NCBI RefSeq assembly: GCF_002335805.1
Contig: NZ_NISU01000001.1
Location: 124,001-188,000, forward strand
Direction: 5' to 3'
DNA length: 64,000 nt
Origin: Bacillus sp. FJAT-45350
GTDB lineage: Bacteria > Bacillota > Bacilli > Bacillales > NISU01
The translations under genes and the position numbers were made by a program. Positions 36,703 to 44,700 of the stretch are shown here, piece by piece. The notes under the pieces are model-generated. The model did not search any database, had not been told where the DNA came from, and worked only from the letters and a program-made list of their open reading frames with translations. Numbering within the stretch: the stretch's first letter is position 1; every line of letters begins with the position of its first letter.

Positions 36703-37245
36703 ATGAATAAAGTAATGTATTTGGAATTTGAACGTTGTATTGGTTGTCGTGCATGTCAAGCTGCATGTCGTGAGTGTGGAGGACATGATGCAAAGGAGCG
36801 TAACTATGTTGAGTATGTAGACTTTATGGAAAGCAGACAAACGTTCCCAATGCTTTGTATGCAATGTAAAGATCCCGCATGTGCACGAGTTTGTCCAGCT
36901 AACGCAATTCAAATTACAAAAGAGGGCGTCGTATTATCAGCAATGGAAGAAAAATGTATTGGCTGTAGAAATTGTACTTTTGGTTGTCCTTTCGGTATAC
37001 CGAAGTTTGATTTTGAAGAGAATAAAATGTATAAATGTGACATGTGTTATGACCGTACGCAATATGACATTTCACCAATGTGTGCATCAGTATGTCCAAG
37101 TGATGCGATTCGTTTTATTGATTTTGATGAGATGCAAGCATTACGTCGTCGTAGAACGCAAATGAACTTAATTGAAGGTAAGAAACCATCTGAACAAGAT
37201 AAATGGAAATACGTACCGGAGTTCTTCGGAGTATATTCTGATTAA
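36703..37245 (+). CDS. Four-cluster [4Fe-4S] ferredoxin-type electron transfer subunit
   Basis: This 180-residue NrfC/DmsB-like protein has 16 Cys arranged for four clusters: CIGCRACQAAC, CMQCKDPACARVC, CIGCRNCTFGC and CDMC with SPMCASVC. It has no signal peptide, so it sits in the cytoplasm with the molybdoenzyme encoded 18 bp upstream. It likely carries electrons from the membrane cytochrome to the reductase. The ribosome site is AAGGGGAG. Confidence 0.9.
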   Translation: MNKVMYLEFERCIGCRACQAACRECGGHDAKERNYVEYVDFMESRQTFPMLCMQCKDPACARVCPANAIQITKEGVVLSAMEEKCIGCRNCTFGCPFGIPKFDFEENKMYKCDMCYDRTQYDISPMCASVCPSDAIRFIDFDEMQALRRRRTQMNLIEGKKPSEQDKWKYVPEFFGVYSD

Positions 37246-37345
37246 TTAAAACGGCTGTAAGTACGTGAATGTAGAGGAGAGAATAGCTGACTAGAGTTCG
37301 TCTTTCCTCTAAAAGCTTCCATTCATATAACTGGGAGGGATTATT

Positions 37346-37876
37346 ATGACAGATAAGAAAAAGCTCGGACGGAATAAAAAAGATACTAATGATGATATGA
37401 TAAATCTTGTTGATAATTTAAACCGTGATGATGATACTAAGTATAATCGTCGTGCATTTTTAAAGACGGCAGTAGGGACTTCTGTTGCACTCGGGTTTGC
37501 AACAGTACCGTTTTCGTTACGTGCTATGCTTGGCTTTGCAGATGAAGAGTTTGATGCCTATGAAATTGCGAAAGTCAATGATGTACCTGCAGGGAGCTCA
37601 GCAACTTTTTATTACCCAACAGATAGTGACCCCGCATTATTAGTTCATACGAAATCAGGGGAGTGGGTTGCTTATAACAGTGCATGTACACATTTAATGT
37701 GCCCTGTATTTTATGAAGAGGAAAAAGAAATATTATTATGTCCTTGTCATAATGCATACTTTAACTTAAATGGACATCCTGAAATGGGTCCACCACAACG
37801 AGAGTTACCGAAGATTTTAATAGAAGTGAAAAATGGTACTGTTTATGCAGTAGGAAGGGAATATCGTCATGGGTAA
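37346..37876 (+). CDS. Tat-exported Rieske iron-sulfur protein
   Basis: This 176-residue protein has a twin-arginine signal after an extended polar N-terminus (NRRAFLKTAVGTSVALGF, residues about 35-52). The Rieske site is complete: CTHLMC and CPCHNAYF, giving the two Cys and two His ligands. It is probably anchored with the cluster outside the membrane. A 100-bp leader with a TAGAGGA/TCCTCTA stem separates it from the ferredoxin gene, and it overlaps the following gene by 8 bp. A Rieske protein is not a usual part of Nar or Nas systems. Confidence 0.9.
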   Translation: MTDKKKLGRNKKDTNDDMINLVDNLNRDDDTKYNRRAFLKTAVGTSVALGFATVPFSLRAMLGFADEEFDAYEIAKVNDVPAGSSATFYYPTDSDPALLVHTKSGEWVAYNSACTHLMCPVFYEEEKEILLCPCHNAYFNLNGHPEMGPPQRELPKILIEVKNGTVYAVGREYRHG

Positions 37877-38063
37877 GAAAACTTGCTGGATAATCATTTT
37901 TCTTACGATTGCAGTTAATGTTGTTATGTTGCAATGGACAATTGAGGCTTATTTAGGTAGAGAATATGAAATTATGTACACTTACACAGTTGTTGGAGTT
38001 GTCTCAGCTATTATTGCATTTGTGACATTTTTACAATGGCGAAAACTTGAATATAAAGACTAG
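37869..38063 (+). CDS. Two-span small membrane protein (64 aa)
   Basis: It begins MGKKTCWIIIFLTIAVNVVM (first helix), has a short polar loop with LGREYEIMYTY, then a second helix ending LQWRKLEYKD. It overlaps the Rieske gene by 8 bp with a GGAAGGGA ribosome site inside that gene, so it belongs to the operon. It may anchor the Rieske or reductase complex. No family is recognised. Confidence 0.75.
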   Translation: MGKKTCWIIIFLTIAVNVVMLQWTIEAYLGREYEIMYTYTVVGVVSAIIAFVTFLQWRKLEYKD

Positions 38064-38069
38064 GTTAAG

Positions 38070-38114
38070 CAGGGAACAGGCAAAGTTAAATGTCTGCAAC
38101 CCTGTTTTTTTTAT
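38070..38114 (+). terminator. Terminator of the nitrate reductase operon
   Basis: CAGGGAACAGGCA pairs, with bulges, with TGTCTGCAACCCTG, followed by eight T. Confidence 0.75.
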
Positions 38115-38160
38115 TATATCTAGATAAAATTTCATGGTTGTTGAAAGTATTTCTGAGAAG

Positions 38161-38280
38161 AGCAATGGCTGCGCACACTACACGTCTAGCAAGAAGAACC
38201 CGCTTGTTGCTAGACTCAAAACAAAGTAGTGGCTTCGCTCATTGCTTCATATAAAACGCTCCGCATTTTATTATATGAAT
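38161..38280. repeat. Compound inverted-repeat element
   Basis: Nested arms fold into one long structure: AGCAATG (38161-38167) with CATTGCT (38240-38246), CACTAC (38176-38181) with GTAGTG (38226-38231), and GTCTAGCAA (38184-38192) with TTGCTAGAC (38207-38215). A second hairpin, TTCATAT...ATATGAA (38247-38279), adjoins it. There is no ORF. It looks like a palindromic repeat or small mobile remnant in the 345-bp gap before narK. Confidence 0.55.
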
Positions 38281-38302
38281 AAAACGTGAACATCCTCAAT
38301 AA

Positions 38303-38345
38303 TGTGAGAAATTTCACATCGTAAAAGACTAGTATGCTTTATTCT
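38303..38345 (+). promoter_or_regulatory. Crp/Fnr-type promoter of narK
   Basis: The perfect site TGTGAGAAATTTCACA (38303-38318) is followed after 21 nt by -10 TATTCT (38340-38345). Confidence 0.82.
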
Positions 38346-38408
38346 AATAGTAACTTCTTAAGAAGAGTTAAATTAACTAACTAAGAAATATTACTGGAGG
38401 AATAAATT

Positions 38409-39701
38409 ATGGCTAGAATTACGAAATGGGAGCCGGAAAACGAACAGTTTTGGGAGTCGGAAGGAAAGAAACATGCGAGTCGAAATTTATGGATTTCAAT
38501 TCCTGCTTTATTTTTAGCATTTGCAGTTTGGCAAATATGGTCGGTTGTAGCAGTTAACTTAAATGATGTGGGCTTTAACTTTACGTCTGGAGAGCTATTT
38601 ACTCTTGCAGCGCTTCCGGGCTTAACAGGTGCAACACTTCGTCTTATATATACATTTGTAGTCCCTATTTTTGGAGGGAAGAACTGGACAATCATTAGTA
38701 CAGCGTCCTTATTAATCCCTTCGATTGGTATTGGTTATGCAGTACAAAATCCAGAAACTTCATTTATGACAATGGCAATTTTAGCAGCACTTTGTGGATT
38801 AGGTGGAGGTAACTTTGCTTCATCAATGGCGAACATTAGCTTCTTCTATCCGAAAAAAGCAAAAGGTACAGCGTTAGGACTTAATGCAGGTATTGGTAAT
38901 CTTGGTGTAAGTGCTGTTCAATTTATCGCACCTTTAATTGTAACTGTTGGGGTATTTGGCGCAGTTGCTGGAGCACCACAACAAGTAGCAGATGGTACAA
39001 ATATTTGGATTCAAAATGCGGGGTTTGTATGGGTAATTCCGATTGTATTGACTGTTATTGCAGCAATCTTTGGAATGGATAATCTACCTGGTACAAAGGC
39101 TTCAGTTAAAGAGCAAGCAGTAATCTTCAGAAACAAACATACGTGGATTATGACATGGTTATATGTTATGTGTTTTGGCTCATTCATTGGATATGCAGCA
39201 GCATTTCCGCTATTAATTCGTACAGAGTTTCCAGAAGTAAATGCAATGCAATATGCATTCTTAGGACCTTTAGTAGGGGCATTAATTCGTCCTGTTGGAG
39301 GATGGATTTCAGATAAAATCGGTGGAGCAATTGTTACATTTTGGGATATTGTTTTGATGATTGCCGCAACAATTGGGGTTATTTACTTCTATAATGCAGG
39401 CAACTTCACAGGGTTTCTAATCATGTTCATGGTTTTATTTGTAACAACAGGGATTGCAAATGGTTCAACATTCCGTATGATTCCGTTTATCTTCCCAGTA
39501 AAAGAAGCAGCTCCAGTCCTTGGCTTCACATCAGCAATTGGTGCATATGGGGCTTTCGTAATTCCGAAAATGTTTGGTTGGTCAATTGAAACAACAGGTG
39601 TAGCAAACACAGCTCTTTATATCTTTATTGCGTACTATGTAATTAGTTTGTTAATTACTTGGTATTATTATTCTAGAAAAAATGCAGAAGTTAAGTGTTA
39701 G
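38409..39701 (+). CDS. narK: NarK-type nitrate/nitrite transporter
   Basis: This 430-residue major facilitator of the nitrate-nitrite porter family has 12 predicted helices. The family signature regions are visible: GLGGGNFASSMANISFFYP with GTALGLNAGIGNLGVS in the first half, and FVTTGIANGSTFRMIPFIF in the second. It imports nitrate or exchanges it for nitrite across the cytoplasmic membrane, which a cytoplasmic reductase requires. A GGAGGAATAAATT site precedes the ATG. It has its own Crp/Fnr-type promoter. Confidence 0.92.
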   Translation: MARITKWEPENEQFWESEGKKHASRNLWISIPALFLAFAVWQIWSVVAVNLNDVGFNFTSGELFTLAALPGLTGATLRLIYTFVVPIFGGKNWTIISTASLLIPSIGIGYAVQNPETSFMTMAILAALCGLGGGNFASSMANISFFYPKKAKGTALGLNAGIGNLGVSAVQFIAPLIVTVGVFGAVAGAPQQVADGTNIWIQNAGFVWVIPIVLTVIAAIFGMDNLPGTKASVKEQAVIFRNKHTWIMTWLYVMCFGSFIGYAAAFPLLIRTEFPEVNAMQYAFLGPLVGALIRPVGGWISDKIGGAIVTFWDIVLMIAATIGVIYFYNAGNFTGFLIMFMVLFVTTGIANGSTFRMIPFIFPVKEAAPVLGFTSAIGAYGAFVIPKMFGWSIETTGVANTALYIFIAYYVISLLITWYYYSRKNAEVKC

Positions 39702-39717
39702 AACTAATAAGATAATC

Positions 39718-39800
39718 GGCTGTCACCAAAAGAGTTTGGGGATAGAAGAGCACTAAAATGTGAAAAACTTTTCAGTGCTCTCGCTGATAGCCAAGCTCTT
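39718..39800 (+). other. Structured leader between narK and the second transporter
   Basis: Three pairings are possible: GAGCACT/AGTGCTC (39748-39754 with 39774-39780), an enclosing AAGAGTTTGG/CCAAGCTCTT (39730-39739 with 39791-39800), and GGCTGTC/GATAGCC (39718-39724 with 39786-39792). The last two share bases 39791-39792 and exclude each other. It has no T tract. It may be an attenuator or a processing signal. Confidence 0.4.
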
Positions 39801-39848
39801 ATAAATTATATGGTATGTTGTAGTGGTTCCTAGTTGGAGGGAAGAAAA

Positions 39849-41315
39849 GTGACAGCGAAAGAAATTTTTCAATATAAAAACCCTAGAATAAAAATGCTTC
39901 ATTTAACATGGATTGCTTTTTTCATCTCGTTCTTCGCTTGGTTTAATATGGCACCATTGGCTGGGACAATGGTTCATTCTCTAGGTTGGTTAACAATGGA
40001 TCATATTGCAGCATTAGCGATACTAAATGTTGCATTGACAATTCCAGCACGGATTCTTATTGGGATGCTTCTAGATAAATTTGGTCCAAGACGAGTATTT
40101 TCAATTCTGTTAATTGTTATGGCGATCCCAACATTTATGTTTGCTTTCGGTAACACGTGGATGCAATTATTTATTTCAAGATTATTAATTAGTTGTATTG
40201 GAGCAAGCTTTGTCGTTGGTATTCGAATGGTTGCTGAGTGGTTTCCACCAAAGAGTGTAGGTTTTGCTGAAGGATTCTATGCTGGCTGGGGGAACTTCGG
40301 TTCTGCAGCCGCTGCAATGCTATTACCTTGGTTTGCACTAACTTTAATAGGCGGAGATGATGGTTGGCGATATGCGATTGCATTCAGTGGTGTAGCCTGT
40401 GTTATTTACGGAATTATTTACTGGTTCGTTGTAACAGATACACCAGAAGGCAAAGAATATCAGCGTCCACGTAAGGTAGCTGCAATGGAAGTCAGCACAT
40501 ACGGGGATATGATTCAGCTTATCATTTGGACTGTACCACTGGTCGGTGCATTAGGATTACTTTCTTGGAGATTGAAAAATTTAGGCTTTATTTCAGAGCA
40601 AGCATTAAACTTTATTTATGTCGCTCTTACAATTGCACTTATTTATCAAATCATCCAAATTCTTAGTGTGAATTTGCCGATTTTGCGTGCCGGTGTTCCA
40701 GAGGATGATAAATATAAATTTAGAAATGTAGCAGCATTAAATACAACCTATTTTGCTAATTTTGGTGCAGAGTTAGCAATTGTCTCAATGCTTCCTTTAT
40801 TCTTTTTAACAACTTTCTCACTGTCAGCAACAGCAGCAGGTTTGATTGCCGCATCTTTTGCTTTTGTAAACTTGTTTGCTAGGCCATTAGGTGGGTATTT
40901 ATCAGATAAAATGACTAGTCGCAAAAAGGTTATGCTGATGTATATGTTTGGGATTAGTATAGGTTTGTTTGGCATGGGGCTTATCAATTCAGAATGGCCT
41001 CTTGTTTTAGCTATTGCTATGACTGTTCTTACCTCTCTATTTATTCAAGGAGCCGAAGGTGCTACCTTTGCAGTGATTCCTTTAATTAAGAAGAGAATCA
41101 CTGGACAAATTTCTGGGATGGCAGGTGCTTATGGAAACGTTGGAGCAGTGGTCTACTTAACATTATTCACTCTTGTTACTCCTCAAACATTCTTCTTTAT
41201 CCTCGCAGGAGGAGCATTTGTAAGTTTTCTCTTTTGTCTACTCTTCTTAGAAGAACCAAAGGGCTCTCATGGTGAGGAATATGTACTTTCCTCTGTAGAT
41301 AAGGAAATAGCCTAA
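39849..41315 (+). CDS. Second NarK-type nitrate/nitrite transporter
   Basis: This 488-residue member of the same porter family has FGPRRVFSILLIVMA, GIRMVAEWFPPKSVGFAEG with GNFGSAAAAMLLP, and a second-half motif GAEGATFAVIPLIKKRITG. It differs from narK in a longer central loop. Paired NarK-type carriers in one system often split proton symport and nitrate/nitrite antiport; which does which cannot be read here. The GTG at 39849 is chosen because GGAGGG lies 7 nt upstream. It has no Crp/Fnr-type site of its own and may be read through from narK. Confidence 0.88.
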   Translation: MTAKEIFQYKNPRIKMLHLTWIAFFISFFAWFNMAPLAGTMVHSLGWLTMDHIAALAILNVALTIPARILIGMLLDKFGPRRVFSILLIVMAIPTFMFAFGNTWMQLFISRLLISCIGASFVVGIRMVAEWFPPKSVGFAEGFYAGWGNFGSAAAAMLLPWFALTLIGGDDGWRYAIAFSGVACVIYGIIYWFVVTDTPEGKEYQRPRKVAAMEVSTYGDMIQLIIWTVPLVGALGLLSWRLKNLGFISEQALNFIYVALTIALIYQIIQILSVNLPILRAGVPEDDKYKFRNVAALNTTYFANFGAELAIVSMLPLFFLTTFSLSATAAGLIAASFAFVNLFARPLGGYLSDKMTSRKKVMLMYMFGISIGLFGMGLINSEWPLVLAIAMTVLTSLFIQGAEGATFAVIPLIKKRITGQISGMAGAYGNVGAVVYLTLFTLVTPQTFFFILAGGAFVSFLFCLLFLEEPKGSHGEEYVLSSVDKEIA

Positions 41316-41333
41316 GACTTTGAAGTTTTATAT

Positions 41334-41369
41334 GGTTCATTCTAATGTTGTTATTAGAGTGAACCTTTT
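41334..41369 (+). terminator. Terminator after the transporter genes
   Basis: GGTTCATTCTAAT (41334-41346) pairs with ATTAGAGTGAACC (41353-41365), followed by TTTTA. Confidence 0.8.
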
Positions 41370-41532
41370 ATTACATAAATATAGTGAAAATGGTGATAAA
41401 AAACCAAGTTTATTTTTTGCTATTGTGTTAAAGTAAATTTACTTGGTTATTTTTACTCTGTTGATGTAGGAAATCACGGTTATACTATGTACAGAGACAT
41501 TGAGTAATTACTCTATTAATTGGTGGGATTAT

Positions 41533-42243
41533 ATGGATAAAAAGCATCTTGAAATGAAACGTTTCTTTAGTGAATTATCTGAAGATAATAAGTCACTACT
41601 TTTAGAACGTGGTACACCTATTCAAGTTAAGGCAGGCACAGTTTTATTTGTTGAAGGGGACGAATCAGAGTTTGTTTATTTAGTTCGCTCTGGTAAGGTT
41701 AGCCTTAGTAAAATGACTACAGATGGTAAAGAATTTGTCGTTCACTTAAAACAGAAGGATGAGCTTGTCGGTGAAGTAGGTCTCTTTAATGAAATGTGTA
41801 TAAGTGTAACTGCTAAGGTGGTTGAGGATGCTGATTTATTTCGTTTTGAACGTAGTAAGCTAGAAGACCTGTTCGCTGAGAATGGTGAAATTGCAGTAGC
41901 GTTTATGAAGTGGTTTTCACGTCATACTCAGTCAACACAAGCGAAGTTTAAGGATTTACTTTTATGTGGAAAAACAGGCGCTCTTTACTCAATGTTAATT
42001 AGATTTTGTAATTCCTACGGTGTAGAAGTAAAAGAAGGAATTAGAATTGAAGTAAACTTAACTAATCAAGACCTTGCAAATTTCATCGGGACAACAAGGG
42101 AAAGCGTTAATAGAATGTTAAATGATCTAAAAAAATTAGACGTTTTAGATAAAGTAGAAGGTTATATAATTATAAAAAAATTGGAATTTTTAAAGGAATA
42201 TTTACACTGTGGAGATTGTCCAGTAGAAATTTGTACAATATAA
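41533..42243 (+). CDS. fnr: Fnr oxygen-sensing transcriptional regulator, Bacillus type
   Basis: This 236-residue protein has a Crp-type barrel, dimer helix and C-terminal helix-turn-helix (FIGTTRESVNRMLNDL). The Fe-S ligand set of B. subtilis Fnr is conserved: Cys226, Cys229 and Cys234 in HCGDCPVEIC at the C-terminus, plus Asp141 in KFKDLLLCGKTG. B. subtilis Fnr uses Cys227/230/235 and Asp141. It should bind TGTGA-N6-TCACA sites when oxygen is absent and activate the promoters of this island. The ATG at 41533 has GGTGGG 6 nt upstream and matches the B. subtilis length; TTG at 41500 is an alternative. Confidence 0.93.
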   Translation: MDKKHLEMKRFFSELSEDNKSLLLERGTPIQVKAGTVLFVEGDESEFVYLVRSGKVSLSKMTTDGKEFVVHLKQKDELVGEVGLFNEMCISVTAKVVEDADLFRFERSKLEDLFAENGEIAVAFMKWFSRHTQSTQAKFKDLLLCGKTGALYSMLIRFCNSYGVEVKEGIRIEVNLTNQDLANFIGTTRESVNRMLNDLKKLDVLDKVEGYIIIKKLEFLKEYLHCGDCPVEICTI

Positions 42244-42287
42244 CAAAAGAGGCTTTCATCCATATATATGGTGAAGCCTCTTTTGTT
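42242..42287. terminator. Bidirectional terminator
   Basis: AACAAAAGAGGCTT (42242-42255) pairs with AAGCCTCTTTTGTT (42274-42287). It ends fnr and the convergent minus-strand gene. Confidence 0.88.
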
Positions 42288-42829
42288 TAAAAGTATTCGC
42301 CTGTTGTTTTAACTGTTAGGTGTGTGCCGTCATATGTTTGTTCACCAGATGCTGTTAGTAGGGTTACTTTATGCACATTAAAATCAATACCTTCCTTTAA
42401 TGAATATCCTAGTAACAAACCAGTACCGAGTTCATTTTGATTATCGTATACTGCGACTTTTTGCCCTTCCATTGACTTATGCTTTGCCTCTAATATAAAC
42501 CTTCGCCACTCTCCAAATCTTTTTATAATATAGGCTGATTCACCATCATCTAGATAGCCTACGAAAGCTTTAGAATCATCGATAAGACCATTTTTGCAAT
42601 GTGCCCCTATTTGTTGGATAACGAGATTAATTTGCTCTAATTGTTCAAACTCGAGTTCATTTGAAAAGATTATCGTGAACATTTGCTCTTTTTTGTAATT
42701 AGTAACAGTGAAGTCTCCCTTAGGGTGGAGAGGAATGATATATGTATCATTCTCGACCTTCGTAGCAATACTTTCTAGATAGGTTATTGCTTCTTCTGCG
42801 CTTATATATGTAATATTTACTTTTAACAA
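42287..42829 (-). CDS. Hypothetical protein (180 aa)
   Basis: This soluble protein begins MLKVNITYISAEEAITYLES and ends with a beta-rich C-terminal region (GEQTYDGTHLTVKTTGEYF). A DGESAYIIKRFGEWRRFILEA segment lies in the middle. I do not recognise a characterised family. It is convergent with fnr, sharing its terminator, and divergent from the YwiC-like gene, whose Crp/Fnr-type site at 42894 lies 65 bp upstream of this start. An AGGAGGAC-type ribosome site precedes the ATG. Confidence 0.65.
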   Translation of the reverse strand: MLKVNITYISAEEAITYLESIATKVENDTYIIPLHPKGDFTVTNYKKEQMFTIIFSNELEFEQLEQINLVIQQIGAHCKNGLIDDSKAFVGYLDDGESAYIIKRFGEWRRFILEAKHKSMEGQKVAVYDNQNELGTGLLLGYSLKEGIDFNVHKVTLLTASGEQTYDGTHLTVKTTGEYF

Positions 42830-42893
42830 AGACAGTCCTCCTTACAAAATTGTTGTTGCCTCTAGTATGTACCCATTGTGTTCATTTCTAAAC

Positions 42894-42936
42894 TGTGATG
42901 CGTATCACATCGTAAACCAGCTTTCTTCGGTAAACT
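42894..42936 (+). promoter_or_regulatory. Crp/Fnr-type promoter of the YwiC-like gene
   Basis: The perfect site TGTGATGCGTATCACA (42894-42909) is followed after 21 nt by -10 TAAACT (42931-42936), 32 bp before the start codon. Confidence 0.82.
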
Positions 42937-42968
42937 TAGTATATACCAAAGGAGAAAGGAAGATCACA

Positions 42969-43697
42969 ATGAATATAAAGTGGTTTATCCCTCGGGAACA
43001 TGGTGCATGGGCAATGCTGATTGTTCCTTTATTGCTCGGTACTTTTATTAGTAACCCTTCTTTTACTCACCTTTACTTTATTATTGGAGTATTAAGCCTG
43101 TACTTTGGCACTGGTCCTCTTTTAGCTTATATAAGGAAACCTAGACTAGGAAAAACAGTACTCCCATCATTTATGATTTATACAATTTGCGGGTTGATTT
43201 TTCTTGTTCCAGTATTGTACAAGCATCCATTTCTACTTTTATTCTCTTTTGCCATTATCCCTCTATTTTTTGTCAACATATTATTTGCTAGAAAAAGAAA
43301 TGAACGGTCGTTTAGTAATGATTTAGTAGCTATTCTAGCATTATCATTTTTGGTACCTATGACATATTATATTGGAAATAATGCTATGACTTCTGAGGCA
43401 TTGATTTTAATGTCATTAAACTTTGCTTTTTTTATTGGAAGTGTTTTTCATGTGAAGACATTTATTCGTGAGAAAGATAATAAGAAGTTTCTAAGGCTTT
43501 CAAATGGATACCATGGAGCAACTGTCATTATCCCTTTTTTAATAGGCTATCCTATTTTTGCTTTAGCATTTGCCTTTAGTACGATTAAGACATGGGTGAT
43601 GCCCAAAGGATTAAAGATAAAACCAATTACTCTAGGACTAGTTGAACTAACGAATAGTATATTCTTCGTGTTAGTCATTTTGTTATTTAGGACGTGA
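42969..43697 (+). CDS. ywiC: YwiC-like membrane protein
   Basis: This 242-residue protein has about seven membrane segments and the conserved opening IPREHGAWAMLIVPLLLG. YwiC-family genes lie beside fnr and narK in B. subtilis too; their function is unknown. The start at 42969 is set by GAGAAAGGAAG upstream; a longer frame beginning at 42867 would include the Crp/Fnr site and is not the gene. It is the last gene of the nitrate island. Confidence 0.85.
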   Translation: MNIKWFIPREHGAWAMLIVPLLLGTFISNPSFTHLYFIIGVLSLYFGTGPLLAYIRKPRLGKTVLPSFMIYTICGLIFLVPVLYKHPFLLLFSFAIIPLFFVNILFARKRNERSFSNDLVAILALSFLVPMTYYIGNNAMTSEALILMSLNFAFFIGSVFHVKTFIREKDNKKFLRLSNGYHGATVIIPFLIGYPIFALAFAFSTIKTWVMPKGLKIKPITLGLVELTNSIFFVLVILLFRT

Positions 43698-43885
43698 AAT
43701 ATTGTATGAGACAAGTGTATTGATGCGGAAAGTAATCATTATATTGATACTTAAGAATATAAATAATTAGAAAGAGTGGAATTACGTTGAAGTCTAAGCT
43801 CTTAACTACCAATCATGATTCTTTTTTGGAGAATAATTGATGAAATGATCCAATAAGAGAGATTGTTAGGATGCGAGGCGATATT

Positions 43886-44626
43886 ATGTCGGTGAAAAAG
43901 CGGTATTTTTGCATTGATGGAGAATGGGGAATCGTCCACCTACCAGAAAAACCAAACGGCTTTGCGGTATTTATATTGGGGGATATTAATCATTTTGTAA
44001 ATAAGAAAACGAGTTTCTGGGTTCAACATCCGGACAGAAAGAAGTATATTGAGAAATTAAGGGATAAAGGATATACCGTTTTTCTCTCTAATTTATATGG
44101 TAGAAATTGGGGTAGTAAAAAAGCTGTACAATTGGCTGAGCACGTCTATCATGTTGTTATGAAAAAAGAAATACTTAATAGCAAAATTCATCTTGTTGCA
44201 GAAGGTATGGGGGCATTAGTTGCGATTAATTTGATAAAAAAATTGGATAATATACGTTCGGTAGTTTTTATAAATCCATGTTTACATTTGTATCATTATT
44301 ATGACAAAGAAAAAAGGAATAAGTTGTTCTTTAAACGTTTCTGCCATGAACTATCATTGGCTCATCAAATTGATGAGGAGTTTATTGAAGAATTGTTATT
44401 GAAGCAAAAGAATACATGGGCGAGTACAAAACACATGCCAATCCATATTATTCATGAAACGAGTCATAAAAGGTATAGCATGGATGAGCATAGTAAACAG
44501 TTTGAGCATCATCGTAAAAAGATAGGCGATCCAATTACACTTACGATTTATCTACCTGGAAAGCCGTTTTCAAAGTATGCGAAACCAACCTATACATTTT
44601 TTCAAAAATACGAAAAAGAGTTATAG
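43886..44626 (+). CDS. Alpha/beta-hydrolase-like protein (YjaU-like)
   Basis: This 246-residue protein has an alpha/beta-hydrolase layout, with KGYTVFLSNLYG and the nucleophile-elbow position HLVAEGMGALVAINLI. Where active members have G-x-S-x-G, this one reads A-E-G-M-G, so the catalytic Ser appears to be lost. It is followed by an epimerase gene and then med-comZ, the neighbourhood of yjaU in B. subtilis. It may be a binding or regulatory protein. The ATG at 43886 has GAGGCG upstream. Confidence 0.7.
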   Translation: MSVKKRYFCIDGEWGIVHLPEKPNGFAVFILGDINHFVNKKTSFWVQHPDRKKYIEKLRDKGYTVFLSNLYGRNWGSKKAVQLAEHVYHVVMKKEILNSKIHLVAEGMGALVAINLIKKLDNIRSVVFINPCLHLYHYYDKEKRNKLFFKRFCHELSLAHQIDEEFIEELLLKQKNTWASTKHMPIHIIHETSHKRYSMDEHSKQFEHHRKKIGDPITLTIYLPGKPFSKYAKPTYTFFQKYEKEL

Positions 44627-44700
44627 ATATAGGTCAATCATAATATGCATTTCAGAAAAACCGGCAAAATCGGATACCTTGATTTTGGGGAGGTGACTTT

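Noticed and set aside
42867-42968. N-terminal extension of the YwiC-like ORF
   Set aside because: It contains the Fnr-type site and -10; the family start MNIKWFIPREHGAW with its ribosome site is downstream.
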